From an uncultured Collinsella sp. (lineage in GTDB: Bacteria; Actinomycetota; Coriobacteriia; Coriobacteriales; Coriobacteriaceae): 49,915 bases of DNA. The translations under genes and the position numbers were made by a program. The number at the start of each line of letters is the position of its first letter. Position 1 is the first letter of the stretch. The notes below the pieces were generated by a model, which saw only the letters and a program-made list of their open reading frames with translations, did not search any database and was not told where the DNA came from. This document shows, piece after piece, positions 7,436 through 15,637 of this stretch. Where the stretch lies: NCBI GenBank assembly GCA_900550415.1, contig URSO01000007.1, positions 1-49,915 on the forward strand, given 5' to 3'.

Positions 7436-8647
7436 TTAAAGAGAGAATAGGCGTGCGGTGACCGTCTCGGGTATACCCTGGCTGTTGCGCACCGTGGCGT
7501 ACGTAAGGAATGAGTCCGATTTTCCCGCCGTAGCTGGATAATCGCCATACTCCAAAGCGCGGTCGGGCGACAGCAGCGAGCCATAGGTCTTGGCAGAGGT
7601 GTCGATCAGGAAATGCGACGCCTGCACCTTAACAAGGTATTTATTCTTCTTGCCAGCCGCACATGCGAGCGGCTCGCGGGACAGGAAGAGGTACGGCCCT
7701 CCCTCATTACCGATATACGTGCCCATATTGCCCAAGCTGCCCACGCCACTATAGGTCGCCTCGATAGAAAACACGAAGGTATCGCCCATATATACGGCCT
7801 CGAAAGGCGAGACTGACGAGGGAAGGACTAGCTGGGCACGTTTGGTGTTGTTGCCGTCGGTCAGATCGATTGCCGTTATGCCGTAGTAGACACCCTCGTC
7901 GTTGCGGACACGCGGCGAGATGGTCAAAATGCCGTCGCTCGCACGCGGGGCCGATGCAAAGCGGCCCGTCGATTTCCAAATTGTCTCGGCCTTGGATTCA
8001 TCAAGCGAGCGACGATAGCAAAACGAATCACTACTCGTTTTATTGCCGCCTGCCGAAGGCATTTTATACCAGATGACCGATGACCCGAACGCCGTAAACA
8101 GGGGCGGATCATAGTCCTTGCCACCTCGATCGAGCTCAGCCACGTCGCCAGAGAGCGAAGCGCCCGACAGATTTTGAGCGTAGAGCTTCCACGATGAGTT
8201 GGCAAAGTTCATCTCAACCCACGCAAACACGCCATCGCCGGCACGGACATCGTAAAAAGCATATCCCGTGCCCTCGATAGGATCCTCGATTAATGTGGTA
8301 AGCGAGCCATCGCCCAGGTTGAGCACACCAAGCGTATTGGCATGCAGGGCAGAAGCAGGCGCCATCATCGCGGCGGCGTAGTCGCCATCGCAGTAGTACA
8401 GCAGCGTGCCCAGCGGCAGCGTCCACGACGCCGCCGGCTCAAGATCGATATCAACAGCTTCGTACTCATCAGTGATCGAGACAATCTTCGAATCGTCCTT
8501 GATAACCTGCGGCTCGCCGGCGGCATCGTCGCTGGTGCCCGTTTTTTTCGAGCAACCGGCAAGCACCGTGGCAGCGCCCGCGGCAGCACCGCCGAGCACA
8601 AAGCCACGGCGCGATATTCCATTCTTGATGTGGTCGGCGATACCCAT
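7436..8647 (-). CDS. Tat-exported lipoprotein of unknown function
   Basis: About 403 residues. The N-terminus has a twin-arginine signal (SRRGFVLGG) running into a lipobox, LAGC, so it should be exported folded and lipid-anchored on the outer face of the membrane. The mature part contains repeated strand-turn segments with Trp, Tyr and Asp-Gly pairs (DGDYAAAMMAPAS, GDGSLTTLIEDP, RAGDGVFAWVEM) that suggest a beta-propeller; this is inferred from pattern only. The ATG at 8647 overlaps the stop of the TSCPD gene upstream (TAATG), which gives translational coupling and fixes the start. A frame continuing to 8701 has no support. Confidence 0.8.
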   Translation of the reverse strand: MGIADHIKNGISRRGFVLGGAAAGAATVLAGCSKKTGTSDDAAGEPQVIKDDSKIVSITDEYEAVDIDLEPAASWTLPLGTLLYYCDGDYAAAMMAPASALHANTLGVLNLGDGSLTTLIEDPIEGTGYAFYDVRAGDGVFAWVEMNFANSSWKLYAQNLSGASLSGDVAELDRGGKDYDPPLFTAFGSSVIWYKMPSAGGNKTSSDSFCYRRSLDESKAETIWKSTGRFASAPRASDGILTISPRVRNDEGVYYGITAIDLTDGNNTKRAQLVLPSSVSPFEAVYMGDTFVFSIEATYSGVGSLGNMGTYIGNEGGPYLFLSREPLACAAGKKNKYLVKVQASHFLIDTSAKTYGSLLSPDRALEYGDYPATAGKSDSFLTYATVRNSQGIPETVTARLFSL

Positions 8648-8910
8648 TAGGCGATCTCGGCGCGAGCGGCCTCGATAGCGCGCGTAAGCTGATCGGCGCA
8701 AGAGGTCTTTTTCATACCGCAGGTATTACCGGCGAGAACCTCGATTACGCGATCGGCAGGAGCACCCTCGACTAACTTGGAGATTGCCTTGAGATTGCCG
8801 TCACAGCCGCCGGTAAACTCAACGCCCAGCACCTTGCTGCCATCGTCAGAGAGATTGAGGTGAATATTGCGAGAGCATACACCCTGCGGCTTGTAGTCAA
8901 AACTAATCAT
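8647..8910 (-). CDS. TSCPD-domain four-cysteine protein
   Basis: A small cytoplasmic protein of 87 residues resembling the stand-alone TSCPD family (TIGR03905-like). It has Cys near position 12 (QGVCSRN), Cys in FTGGCDGNL, and Cys in NTCGMKKTSCADQL, which together could bind zinc. The same fold ends some B12-dependent ribonucleotide reductases, but stand-alone copies have no established role. Its stop overlaps the start of the Tat lipoprotein gene, so the two form an operon. The combination of a zinc-site protein and a Tat lipoprotein is unexplained. Confidence 0.85.
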   Translation of the reverse strand: MISFDYKPQGVCSRNIHLNLSDDGSKVLGVEFTGGCDGNLKAISKLVEGAPADRVIEVLAGNTCGMKKTSCADQLTRAIEAARAEIA

Positions 8911-9023
8911 TGAGATCCCCTCTCAGAAAGAAATTTCAGACGTCTATTATCCCCGCCTGGGCCGACTTATTATCGCAAGCACCGATTCAACATCCTACGA
9001 TGCATGGACTCGCGGGGGCAAGA

Positions 9024-10049
9024 TTAGCAGTCCGCACCCTGTGCGTGGACCGTGCGCTTCTCCCGATACATATTGTGGTCGGCGACACGATATACATCGG
9101 CCAGCGTATTTCCAGCCGTCTCGACGGTCGCCACGCCAATCGATGCGCTGACCGTCAGGGCCTCATCGCTTACCGCGGCAAGACCGAGACGAAGATCCTG
9201 TTCCAGCCCGAGCGCAGACTCGCTGTCAGTATGGGGGCAAACCAGCAAAAACTCGTCGCCGCCAAGGCGCATCGGCAGATAATCCGCACCAGCCACCCGC
9301 CGCAGCACGGACGCCGTCCGTCGCAGCAGTTCATCCCCCATCTCGTGACCATAGATGTCGTTGGTCCGCTTGAGATAATTGCAGTCCAACATAATCACGC
9401 TCACGGGCAAGTCCTCGTTTACCAGGCTATCTCCGCGCGATTCAAGATAGTTGCGGTTGCGAAGCCCCGTCAGTTTGTCTTGATATGACAGCTCCTCGGC
9501 ATGCTTGACCATCGATATGTTGTGCGTCGCCACGACGACCGACTCCAGCCGGCCTTGCTCATCGCGATGCTGGGGGACAACCTGTAGCGAGTACCAAGCG
9601 CCTCGACAATCTCGCACCTCGGCAGCCAAGTACGGTACGCCCTCCATACGTTCACGAAGCGAACTTATATCTACGAGTCCCACAACCGCTTCGCGGCTTT
9701 CGGGGCTCACGATATCCCGGCAGACCGTGTCCATAAAGTCATATGCCTCGCTGTGCTCGGCAAATATCTTCGCTATCGCCGGCGACATATTGATCCCCTC
9801 GATCTCGAGGGTGTCGAGATGCAAAAGGAAGGTCGAATCGTAGATGGCGCTTATGGCATTGATAATGCCGAGCTGTTTATCCTTTTCGACCAAATTGCGG
9901 TGGTCAACGATATTTCGAGCCAACAGCACTACGACCCAAAACGCAAGACACACCAAGACGCCGACGGCGACAAATGAAATCCTGTCAGACATGACCTCAG
10001 ATTTGGGATATAGCGCAAACAGGCGGTAGTCCTTATATGCCGCACGCAC
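9024..10049 (-). CDS. diguanylate cyclase, C-terminal fragment (PAS-GGDEF)
   Basis: A 341-residue frame that would start at GTG. It holds a transmembrane segment (ISFVAVGVLVCLAFWVVVLLA), a PAS-like region at about 60-185, and a GGDEF domain with an intact active-site loop RLGGDEFLL and the upstream DKLTGLRNRNYL. The RxxD inhibitory site expected just before the loop is absent (AGAD is there instead), so product feedback is probably lacking. GGDEF domains condense two GTP to cyclic di-GMP. It has no Shine-Dalgarno sequence of its own that I trust, so it is better seen as the downstream part of the frameshifted gene at 9024-10822. Confidence 0.7.
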   Translation of the reverse strand: MRAAYKDYRLFALYPKSEVMSDRISFVAVGVLVCLAFWVVVLLARNIVDHRNLVEKDKQLGIINAISAIYDSTFLLHLDTLEIEGINMSPAIAKIFAEHSEAYDFMDTVCRDIVSPESREAVVGLVDISSLRERMEGVPYLAAEVRDCRGAWYSLQVVPQHRDEQGRLESVVVATHNISMVKHAEELSYQDKLTGLRNRNYLESRGDSLVNEDLPVSVIMLDCNYLKRTNDIYGHEMGDELLRRTASVLRRVAGADYLPMRLGGDEFLLVCPHTDSESALGLEQDLRLGLAAVSDEALTVSASIGVATVETAGNTLADVYRVADHNMYREKRTVHAQGADC

Positions 10050-10111
10050 GGCATACCATTCGTCTCCTCGATATTCGATGCGCGTCAGGCCGTCGTCTTT
10101 CCACTCAACTC

Positions 10112-10822
10112 CTACGCTGGTGAGGGTCGGGCGAGCGACACGTCAGCATCGGCACTGTTGGATGAGACAATCTCCGCATCCTCCATAACAAGCACCGTGG
10201 GACCCTGGTGGAAGGTACTGTTCGAAAGCACGTCGGCTATGGCATATGAATAGTCGTCCGCCGTATCGGAAACAAGTGAGCGGTATGCCAGGACAACGCC
10301 GTCGCCATACGGAACAGCACAGACGGCAAAAACGACACCACGGCGCTCATCGACAGTTGAGTAGGTCACTTTGGAACCTTGATACATCGATGCGACCGGC
10401 GAACAGGCCAACTCATCTCGCCACAACATGAGCGGATCGCGACCATCGATGTCGTAGTGGGCAGCCATATGGCCATCGGAGTCCATGACCATCAGCCCCG
10501 AAAGGTTCTCGGCATGGACAAATTGCTCGATAAGATCGTCGTTAACCTCAACGCGATCAGAGGACAGGAACGTCACAAACGATTCGACCGCGGCGAGCAA
10601 ATCGTGCGTCGCCTCGGTTTTTCTCCCCTGTTCGTAGCGGTCATATTTTTCGCAAGCGTTCTCCAAAAACACCATGATTTCTTGGCCAAACCCAAGCGTT
10701 TTTTCGAGGCAGCGATGGGTTCCAACCGTATACAACAGGCCTAACAAGACGGCGCTGACAATAACGCTGGCAGCTATGACGTTCAGAGTCTTTCGACTCA
10801 AACGGTGCTCATCAGTTGTCAT
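10112..10822 (-). CDS. diguanylate cyclase, N-terminal sensor fragment
   Basis: A 236-residue frame with one N-terminal transmembrane segment (VIAASVIVSAVLLGLLYTVGT) and an extracytoplasmic region that looks like a Cache-type ligand domain (LSGLMVMDSDGHMAAHYDIDGRDP; GVVFAVCAVPYGDGVVLAYRS). A second transmembrane segment is missing because the frame ends early; it lies in the next frame. The ATG overlaps the stop of the upstream binding-protein gene (ATGA) and has AAGGAGG ahead of it, so it is translated with that gene. Confidence 0.75.
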   Translation of the reverse strand: MTTDEHRLSRKTLNVIAASVIVSAVLLGLLYTVGTHRCLEKTLGFGQEIMVFLENACEKYDRYEQGRKTEATHDLLAAVESFVTFLSSDRVEVNDDLIEQFVHAENLSGLMVMDSDGHMAAHYDIDGRDPLMLWRDELACSPVASMYQGSKVTYSTVDERRGVVFAVCAVPYGDGVVLAYRSLVSDTADDYSYAIADVLSNSTFHQGPTVLVMEDAEIVSSNSADADVSLARPSPA

Positions 10823-11655
10823 GAATTTCCTCCTTGCCCGCCCGTCGTCGCTCCTGTCTTGTAATTGCCCACAATACGGTCAATCGTGCCATCTCGATCC
10901 ATGTCGAACAGCGCGGTATTGAGATCCTTTACGACCGATCCTTCATAGCTGTCATCAAACGCGACGCCCAGGTCAACCGTCATAACATTGTCGGCAAACA
11001 CACGGTAAACGCCGGGATACTGAGCAACGAGTCGGTCAAGCGACTGGACATCCGCCATCCAGCAGTCAACGTACCCTTTGACTAGAGCGGCTTTGCAGAG
11101 TTCGGCAGAGCCATATGATTTGATTTGAACGTCCGACGAGACCCCCAAATCCCCCGCAAGCAATCGGCGTTCACTCACCGAACCCGCAATCACCGCAATG
11201 GTCTTACTTCCATCGAGATGTGCCAAGGACTTGATGCCACTCGTTTTCTTGGCGGTAACCGAGACCGTCACGGTTAGATACGGCTCGGTCCAGTAATACT
11301 TATCCTCGCGATAACAGGGAGAATAGTCACACCACAGGCAATCGATATCACCGTTTTTGAGCAGCCGGTCGCGATCGTTCCAGTCAATATCGACAAACTG
11401 TGGCTTGAGCCCCGCACGCTTGCAGGCCTCGCGGGCGATGTCGATATCGATACCGGCGTAATCGCCCGTGGTATCGACATACACATAGGGGTCGTTATCC
11501 GTAACGCCGATTTTGAGCACCGGGAGATCTCTATCGGCTTCATTCGAGGAGGAAGAACTGCTTCGAACGGTATACGTCAGGGCGCCCGCACAGACGGCAA
11601 CAAGGAGTATGAGCGTAAACGAGACGATGGTGGCCCGCTTGATGCGTCTGGGCAC
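10819..11655 (-). CDS. membrane-anchored periplasmic-binding-type protein (SBP_bac_3)
   Basis: A family 3 solute-binding domain (PVLKIGVTDNDPYVY ... GIDIDIAREACKRAGLKPQFVDIDW ... GDIDCLWCDYSPC) behind a single N-terminal transmembrane anchor (TIVSFTLILLVAVCAGALTYTV). Such domains bind amino acids or similar small ligands. No transporter genes are nearby. Instead it overlaps a sensor/diguanylate-cyclase gene by 4 bases, which suggests a ligand-sensing partner, not a transporter. I choose GTG at 11655 because AAGGGGG sits just upstream and the basic VPRRIKR precedes the anchor. In-frame ATGs at 11691 and 11709 are possible; anything further out would lie in the purB terminator. Confidence 0.8.
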   Translation of the reverse strand: MPRRIKRATIVSFTLILLVAVCAGALTYTVRSSSSSSNEADRDLPVLKIGVTDNDPYVYVDTTGDYAGIDIDIAREACKRAGLKPQFVDIDWNDRDRLLKNGDIDCLWCDYSPCYREDKYYWTEPYLTVTVSVTAKKTSGIKSLAHLDGSKTIAVIAGSVSERRLLAGDLGVSSDVQIKSYGSAELCKAALVKGYVDCWMADVQSLDRLVAQYPGVYRVFADNVMTVDLGVAFDDSYEGSVVKDLNTALFDMDRDGTIDRIVGNYKTGATTGGQGGNS

Positions 11656-11714
11656 GTGCCCCCTTTCATCGAAACAGCAGTCGGAGTTCATTTTATTACC
11701 CGGGCGCATATGCG

Positions 11715-11752
11715 ACAGTAAAAAAAGCGCCTCGCCCAAGACGGGCAAGGCG
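11715..11752 (-). terminator. purB terminator
   Basis: Minus strand GGCGCCTTGCCCG and CGGGCGAGGCGC form a strong stem followed by seven T residues, about 45 bases after the purB stop. Confidence 0.92.
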
Positions 11753-11796
11753 CCAAAGGTTGAAATGCATCCGCAAGCGGTCGAATTAGGTTAACC

Positions 11797-13143
11797 CTAC
11801 TCGAAGCTCAGCTGCTCCAGGCGATCGAAGACCGTATCGATGCGGGTGAGGAAGTCCCACGGATCAAAAATCTCGTCGAGCTTCTCCTGGCTGACGGTGC
11901 AGCGCGGATCGGCCTCGAGACGCTCCTTAAAGGTGGGGCCAGAGACACAATCCTGCACCTCGTGCCAGGTGGCCATGGCGTTCTCCTGCACAATGGCGTA
12001 CGCATCCTCGCGGGTGATACCCGTATCGACGAGGGCAAGCAGGACCTTGGAGGAGAAGATGAGGCCGCGGGTCTTGTTGAGATTGGCCATCATGCGGGCC
12101 GGATACAGCTGCAGGCCGTCGATAACGCGAATGAGGCACTGGAACATATGGTCAAGCGCGATGAAGCTATCGGCCTGGGCGACACGCTCGGCGGAAGAGT
12201 GCGAAATGTCGCGCTCGTGCCACAGGGCGACGTTGTCGAAGGCGACCTGGGCGTTGGACTTCACGACGCGCGACAGACCGCAGACCTTCTCCATGGTGAT
12301 GGGGTTGCGCTTGTGCGGCATGGCGGAGCTGCCCTTTTGGCCCTTGCGGAAGGGCTCCTCGGCCTCGAGTGTATCGGTCTTCTGCAGGTTGCGGACCTCG
12401 GTCGCGATGCGCTCGCAGGTGGCCGCTGTAGTGGCAAGCACGCCGGCAAGATAGGCGTGGTGATCGCGGCTGATGACCTGCGTGGACAGCGGGTCGTGAA
12501 CCAGACCCAGGTGCTCACAGACGTACTCCTCGACGAGCGGCTCGATGGAGCTGTAGGTGCCGACGGCACCGGAGATGGCACCGAAGGCAACGTTCTTGCG
12601 AGCATCCTCAAGACGATCAAGGTCGCGCTTGAGTTCCCATGCCCAAGAGCCAAACTTCATGCCGAAGGTCATCGGCTCGGCGTGGATGCCATGAGTGCGG
12701 CCGGCACAGAGCGTGTTGCGCTCCTCAAAGGCGCGACGCTTGCAAATCTCGCCGAGCTTCTTGACGTCCTCGATGATCAGGTCGCAGGCCTGGGTGAGCT
12801 GGTAGCACAGAGCCGTGTCGCCCAGATCGGAGCTGGTCATGCCATAGTGAACCCAGCGGCTGGGCTTGGGGTCGCCCTCGGGAACATCGGCGTCGATGTA
12901 CTCCTTCATGTTGGTCAGGAAGGCGATGACGTCGTGGCGCGTGACCTCCTCGATCTCGTCGACCTTTGCCTTCTCAAAGTTGGCATGGTCGCGAATCCAC
13001 TGGGCTTCGTCTTTAGAAATGCCGATCTTGCCGAGCTCCGCCTGGGCCTCACAGGCCAGGACCTCGATCTCCTGCCAAATGGCATACTTGTTCTCGAGGG
13101 AGAAGATATGTCCCATCTCCGGGCGGGTATAGCGATCGATCAT
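11797..13143 (-). CDS. purB: adenylosuccinate lyase
   Basis: About 448 residues of the fumarase/aspartase superfamily. It cleaves SAICAR to AICAR and adenylosuccinate to AMP, releasing fumarate. The family signature GSSAMPHKRNP is present, as are YGMTSSDLGDTA and AGRTHGIHAEPMTFG, which carry catalytic His/Ser-region residues. The start is ATG at 13143, with AAGGAG five bases upstream; a longer frame to 13185 contains this Shine-Dalgarno sequence and is rejected. It is a single-gene unit with its own terminator. Confidence 0.97.
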   Translation of the reverse strand: MIDRYTRPEMGHIFSLENKYAIWQEIEVLACEAQAELGKIGISKDEAQWIRDHANFEKAKVDEIEEVTRHDVIAFLTNMKEYIDADVPEGDPKPSRWVHYGMTSSDLGDTALCYQLTQACDLIIEDVKKLGEICKRRAFEERNTLCAGRTHGIHAEPMTFGMKFGSWAWELKRDLDRLEDARKNVAFGAISGAVGTYSSIEPLVEEYVCEHLGLVHDPLSTQVISRDHHAYLAGVLATTAATCERIATEVRNLQKTDTLEAEEPFRKGQKGSSAMPHKRNPITMEKVCGLSRVVKSNAQVAFDNVALWHERDISHSSAERVAQADSFIALDHMFQCLIRVIDGLQLYPARMMANLNKTRGLIFSSKVLLALVDTGITREDAYAIVQENAMATWHEVQDCVSGPTFKERLEADPRCTVSQEKLDEIFDPWDFLTRIDTVFDRLEQLSFE

Positions 13144-13245
13144 AGCGGCTCCTTTTTGGTTATTGGCACGTTGGTCGTAACTCAACCATTGTACCGTGCG
13201 CGGGTGCGAGTATGGGCAGCAGGCATTAACCTAACATTTTGGAAT

Positions 13246-13263
13246 TGGAGCGGGCAACGGGAC
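13246..13263 (-). repeat. orphan copy of tRNA-Gly 3' end
   Basis: On the minus strand these 18 bases (GTCCCGTTGCCCGCTCCA) are identical to the last 18 of tRNA-Gly(CCC) at 49740-49757, including CCA. No tRNA body precedes them; instead they abut hairpin repeat copy A. The tRNA-Lys locus has the same kind of boundary. Confidence 0.9.
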
Positions 13264-13264
13264 G

Positions 13265-13391
13265 TCCGCGTATTTGCTTCGCAAATCCGCACCGGCTTCA
13301 GGCGCCTGCCGGCGCCTTCGCCTGCTCGCTACAAACGCTTCGCGTTTGCTTAACGCCCGCGCCCTGCATAGAGTTCGATTCTCCGCGGTAC
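13265..13391. repeat. tmRNA-associated hairpin repeat, copy A
   Basis: A non-coding unit of about 127 bases. It contains hairpin ATTTGC-TTC-GCAAAT, a GC-rich middle, hairpin AAACGC-TTC-GCGTTT, then CGCCCGCGCCCTGC and a T-arm segment GAGTTCGATTCTCCGCGG at 13371-13388. The segment's first 17 bases match the 3' part of tmRNA but in inverted orientation. It closely resembles copy B, 210 bp away. Confidence 0.9.
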
Positions 13392-13474
13392 GGGGGATCC
13401 GTTGATGCTGGGCGAGGCCAGCTGAAATTCGATAAACATCGCATCTATATTGGGCTGAGGCTTTGCGCGAAGAA

Positions 13475-13604
13475 TCCGCGTATTTGCTTCGCAAATACGC
13501 ACCGGCTTCGGCCGGCTGCCGCCGCCCTCGCCCGCGGGCTAAAAACGCTTACGCGTTTTCTTTACGCCCGCGCCCTGCACAGAGTTCGATTCTCCGCGGT
13601 GCGG
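13475..13604. repeat. tmRNA-associated hairpin repeat, copy B
   Basis: A second copy of the unit at 13265-13391, with the same hairpins and order and the T-arm segment at 13582-13599. The GC-rich middle differs, while the ends are well kept. It lies directly beyond the tmRNA terminator. The two copies are separated by about 80 bases of unrelated sequence (13392-13474). Confidence 0.9.
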
Positions 13605-13612
13605 ACAAGAAA

Positions 13613-13648
13613 TAAAAAGGCAGGTAGATATGAGTATCTACCTGCCTG
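13613..13648 (-). terminator. tmRNA terminator
   Basis: Minus strand AGGCAGGTAGATA-CTCA-TATCTACCTGCCT is a perfect stem followed by a T tract, a few bases after the tmRNA CCA. Confidence 0.95.
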
Positions 13649-13655
13649 TTACTTA

Positions 13656-14019
13656 TGGTGGAGGCGCGGAGAATCGAACTCCGGTCCACGAAAGCCCCCT
13701 GATTGGCATCTCCAAGCTCAGTCGCTGGTTTAGTCTCGGACGCTTTGCGCGCAGCGACACGCTCGCGGCATCCCAACCGGTTCGGTCTTAGCCTGCGCCA
13801 TACCGATTACGTGCGCAGGAGCATTCCCCTAACATGACGTCGCGCCGGTGTCGGGGAAATCACCGGGTTGACGCGCCGCTATAAACTAAGCAGCGAGAGC
13901 CATAGGCTCAAAAGAAGAGTTGTTGTCAATTCAATTTGACGGTACCCCTGTTTAGCGAGGCGAGGAGACCTCGGCTTGCTTCCTCTCTCAGAGCTATCGT
14001 GTCGAAACCAGTCGCCCCC
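13656..14019 (-). ncRNA. ssrA: transfer-messenger RNA (tmRNA)
   Basis: About 364 nt. The 5' end GGGGGCGACTGGTTTCGAC pairs with the 3' acceptor CGCCTCC. The T arm CGGAGTTCGATTCTCCG is intact and CCA is encoded. The tag frame at about 13886-13927 reads DNNSSFEPMALAA followed by TAG; the ALAA ending is the classical degradation tag. A possible Ile codon before the Asp is preceded in frame by TGA, so the resume codon is Asp or that Ile. With SmpB and EF-Tu it rescues ribosomes stalled on broken mRNA. The region upstream to 14140 holds its promoter; I see TAAGAT as a possible -10 but no clear -35. Confidence 0.96.
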
Positions 14020-14258
14020 GAATGTCGGGAAAGTCTGGATGGCATCGGGCCTGCAAGCACCCAACAGCCGTCGACTTTTCAAGGAACATGCGGGGCGAGC
14101 CCCACTTGTGGAGTGTTATCTTACCACGTTCTGAAAGCGGACAGCTGTTCTATGCACGAGCTGTGAAGACCACAATGTGCGCTGTACTTCGCACTTTTGC
14201 CACCGAACACGTCACGTATATTTTCGCCAAGCAAAATTGACCCATCGAAAGGACCGTT

Positions 14259-14693
14259 ATGGATACCAAGCAGCAACTCGTCAATGCCCTCGCAGGCCTG
14301 GGCTCAACCATTACCGAAGCTATGGATGTCATCGAAGGCTTTGTCCCCTGCGGACATCCCGCCCTCACGGTATCGAACGCACTCGTCGCGCTGGACGCTG
14401 ACGATGATGCAGCTCTCGCCCAGCAGCTTGAGACCGTCGAGGGCTTTATCGACCACGTGAGTGAGAACCGCGGCGTGACCGCCTACCACGGCATCGAGGT
14501 CGAGCTCGCGGGTCCCAAAGCCGATCTGCTCGCAGCAATTCGCGAGGTAGGCGCCCTTATGCAGACCGCAGGCGTCAAGAACACCCAGGTCAACGAGTGG
14601 GTCTACCGCAGCTTGGCAGCACTCGACAGCTCCGACGAAAAGGCCGCCGAGCAGCTCGCAGAAAGTCCCGCCATTAAGGCCGAGCTTTTGTAA
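14259..14693 (+). CDS. hypothetical small helical protein
   Basis: A 144-residue soluble protein starting MDTKQQLVNALAGLG, with GAAAGGA five bases before the ATG. It is rich in Ala, Leu, Glu and Asp with helix-like spacing, and has a single Cys (FVPCGHPAL). There is no signal peptide, membrane segment or motif I recognise. It stands alone between the divergent tmRNA gene and a convergent toxin-antitoxin pair. The codon use and Shine-Dalgarno sequence indicate a real gene; the function is unknown. Confidence 0.8.
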   Translation: MDTKQQLVNALAGLGSTITEAMDVIEGFVPCGHPALTVSNALVALDADDDAALAQQLETVEGFIDHVSENRGVTAYHGIEVELAGPKADLLAAIREVGALMQTAGVKNTQVNEWVYRSLAALDSSDEKAAEQLAESPAIKAELL

Positions 14694-14702
14694 ATAGCAG
14701 AC

Positions 14703-14739
14703 GCGGGCCCCTTGGCGCATCGTCGTCCAAGAGGCCCGC
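14703..14739. terminator. hairpin between convergent genes
   Basis: GCGGGCC...CTTGG and CCAAG..GGCCCGC form a stem located between two gene ends. Neither strand has a T run, so termination activity is uncertain. Confidence 0.45.
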
Positions 14740-14751
14740 AAACAGTTCGCG

Positions 14752-15267
14752 TTAACCGATAGCCGCGCCGCCGCGTTCGGCCAAAGCAAGAATCGGCATC
14801 ATTTGACGAGGTGTCTTTGCTGCAAGATCGGCATGTTCGAGCAGTTTGCGATCGTTAGTCACCAAGTAATCAACCTGTGCGCGCTTGCATGCGGCGAGCA
14901 CCAAGTTGTCCTCGTAATCGCGATGGAGCGTCAGATATTTGTCGGCTAGCCACAGATCGGATACATCAGCGCCTACGGCCGTGGCGTTTTCGGTCATGTT
15001 CCGAACAAACGCCAACGCCGCATCGCCAATTGCACGGGCAGATGCCTCGTCGAGCGCTCCCTCGCTGGCAAGAACGTTACGCTTCAGCTCGTGTTGGACA
15101 ACGTACAGCACGTCCTTAGCGATATGCACCGGGAAGAACAGCAACGCCCCCGTCTCCGTCGCCTGTCCAATAAACGCACGCGCGGCAAGAGACTCGGCAT
15201 GGTCGACGCAAAACGAATCAACCCATACGTTGGCGTCTACCATGATCTTGAGAGGCGCCCCACTCAC
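14752..15267 (-). CDS. PIN-domain toxin (VapC-like)
   Basis: A 171-residue protein with a PIN nuclease fold. The first acidic residue is in IMVDANVWVDSF; later ones are in DYEDNLVLAACKRA and YLVTNDRKLL, spaced as in PIN ribonucleases that coordinate Mg2+. It is longer than typical VapC proteins (about 130). The GTG start overlaps the antitoxin stop by 4 bases, with AAGGGG upstream. Together with the upstream ribbon-helix-helix gene this is a type II toxin-antitoxin pair. It probably cleaves an RNA target when released, but the target is unknown. Confidence 0.85.
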   Translation of the reverse strand: MSGAPLKIMVDANVWVDSFCVDHAESLAARAFIGQATETGALLFFPVHIAKDVLYVVQHELKRNVLASEGALDEASARAIGDAALAFVRNMTENATAVGADVSDLWLADKYLTLHRDYEDNLVLAACKRAQVDYLVTNDRKLLEHADLAAKTPRQMMPILALAERGGAAIG

Positions 15268-15599
15268 TGGATCATCCCCTTTTGGCGATAATGCTCATCC
15301 ATGGCTTCGAAATAGATTGTGTCCCAACCGCGATCGTCGGATACGGGCGACGCAGCGATGCCCAAATCTGCATAAAGCCGGTCTGCCGCTGTCCACGACG
15401 CGGCGAACGGTGTATCGGGCGCGACGGTCTGCTGCCGGTCGTCGACGGCCGCAAGCACTTCCTCACACTGCCCGCCACCCTGCGCGACCTTGGCCACCAC
15501 CTTTTTGATGAGCTCGGGCAGTGACCTGCCCGAAAGCCGCAGCGCTTCCTCGGCGCGCTCTTTAACCGAGCGATCTACGCGAACATTCACCTGCGCCAT
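15264..15599 (-). CDS. ribbon-helix-helix antitoxin (RelB/DinJ-like)
   Basis: About 111 residues. The N-terminal MAQVNVRVDRSVKERAEEAL fits a ribbon-helix-helix DNA-binding domain of the RelB/DinJ type. The C-terminal half, which should bind the toxin, ends in GWDTIYFEAMDEHYRQKGM. I start it at ATG 15599, the typical position for this family. A GTG at 15617 has a better Shine-Dalgarno sequence (AAGGGAG, spacing 11) and remains possible. It precedes the PIN toxin and overlaps it by 4 bases. It should bind the triple GCTAGC operator upstream. Confidence 0.85.
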   Translation of the reverse strand: MAQVNVRVDRSVKERAEEALRLSGRSLPELIKKVVAKVAQGGGQCEEVLAAVDDRQQTVAPDTPFAASWTAADRLYADLGIAASPVSDDRGWDTIYFEAMDEHYRQKGMIQ

Positions 15600-15637
15600 G
15601 CCGCTAACAGCACCCACGTCGATCCCGCTCCCTTCAA

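Larger units (their letters stand above)
9024..10822 (-). pseudogene. frameshifted membrane diguanylate cyclase
   Basis: Two adjacent frames read as one protein interrupted by a single-base shift near 10110-10130. The first (10822 to 10112) gives a transmembrane segment and an extracytoplasmic sensor, ending at TAG. If the frame is changed just before that TAG, the sequence continues as TLTSVGVEWKDDGLTRIEY and joins without a break to the second frame (transmembrane, PAS-like, GGDEF). The total span of 1799 bases is one short of a multiple of three, consistent with loss of one base. The intact protein would have about 599 residues. A sequencing error or programmed shifting is possible, but no slippery heptamer is obvious. 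Confidence 0.75.

Noticed and set aside
13265..13604. Integron attC sites
   Set aside because: The hairpins are short with TTC loops and lack the R/L core sites and any integrase; the tRNA-fragment boundaries fit another explanation.
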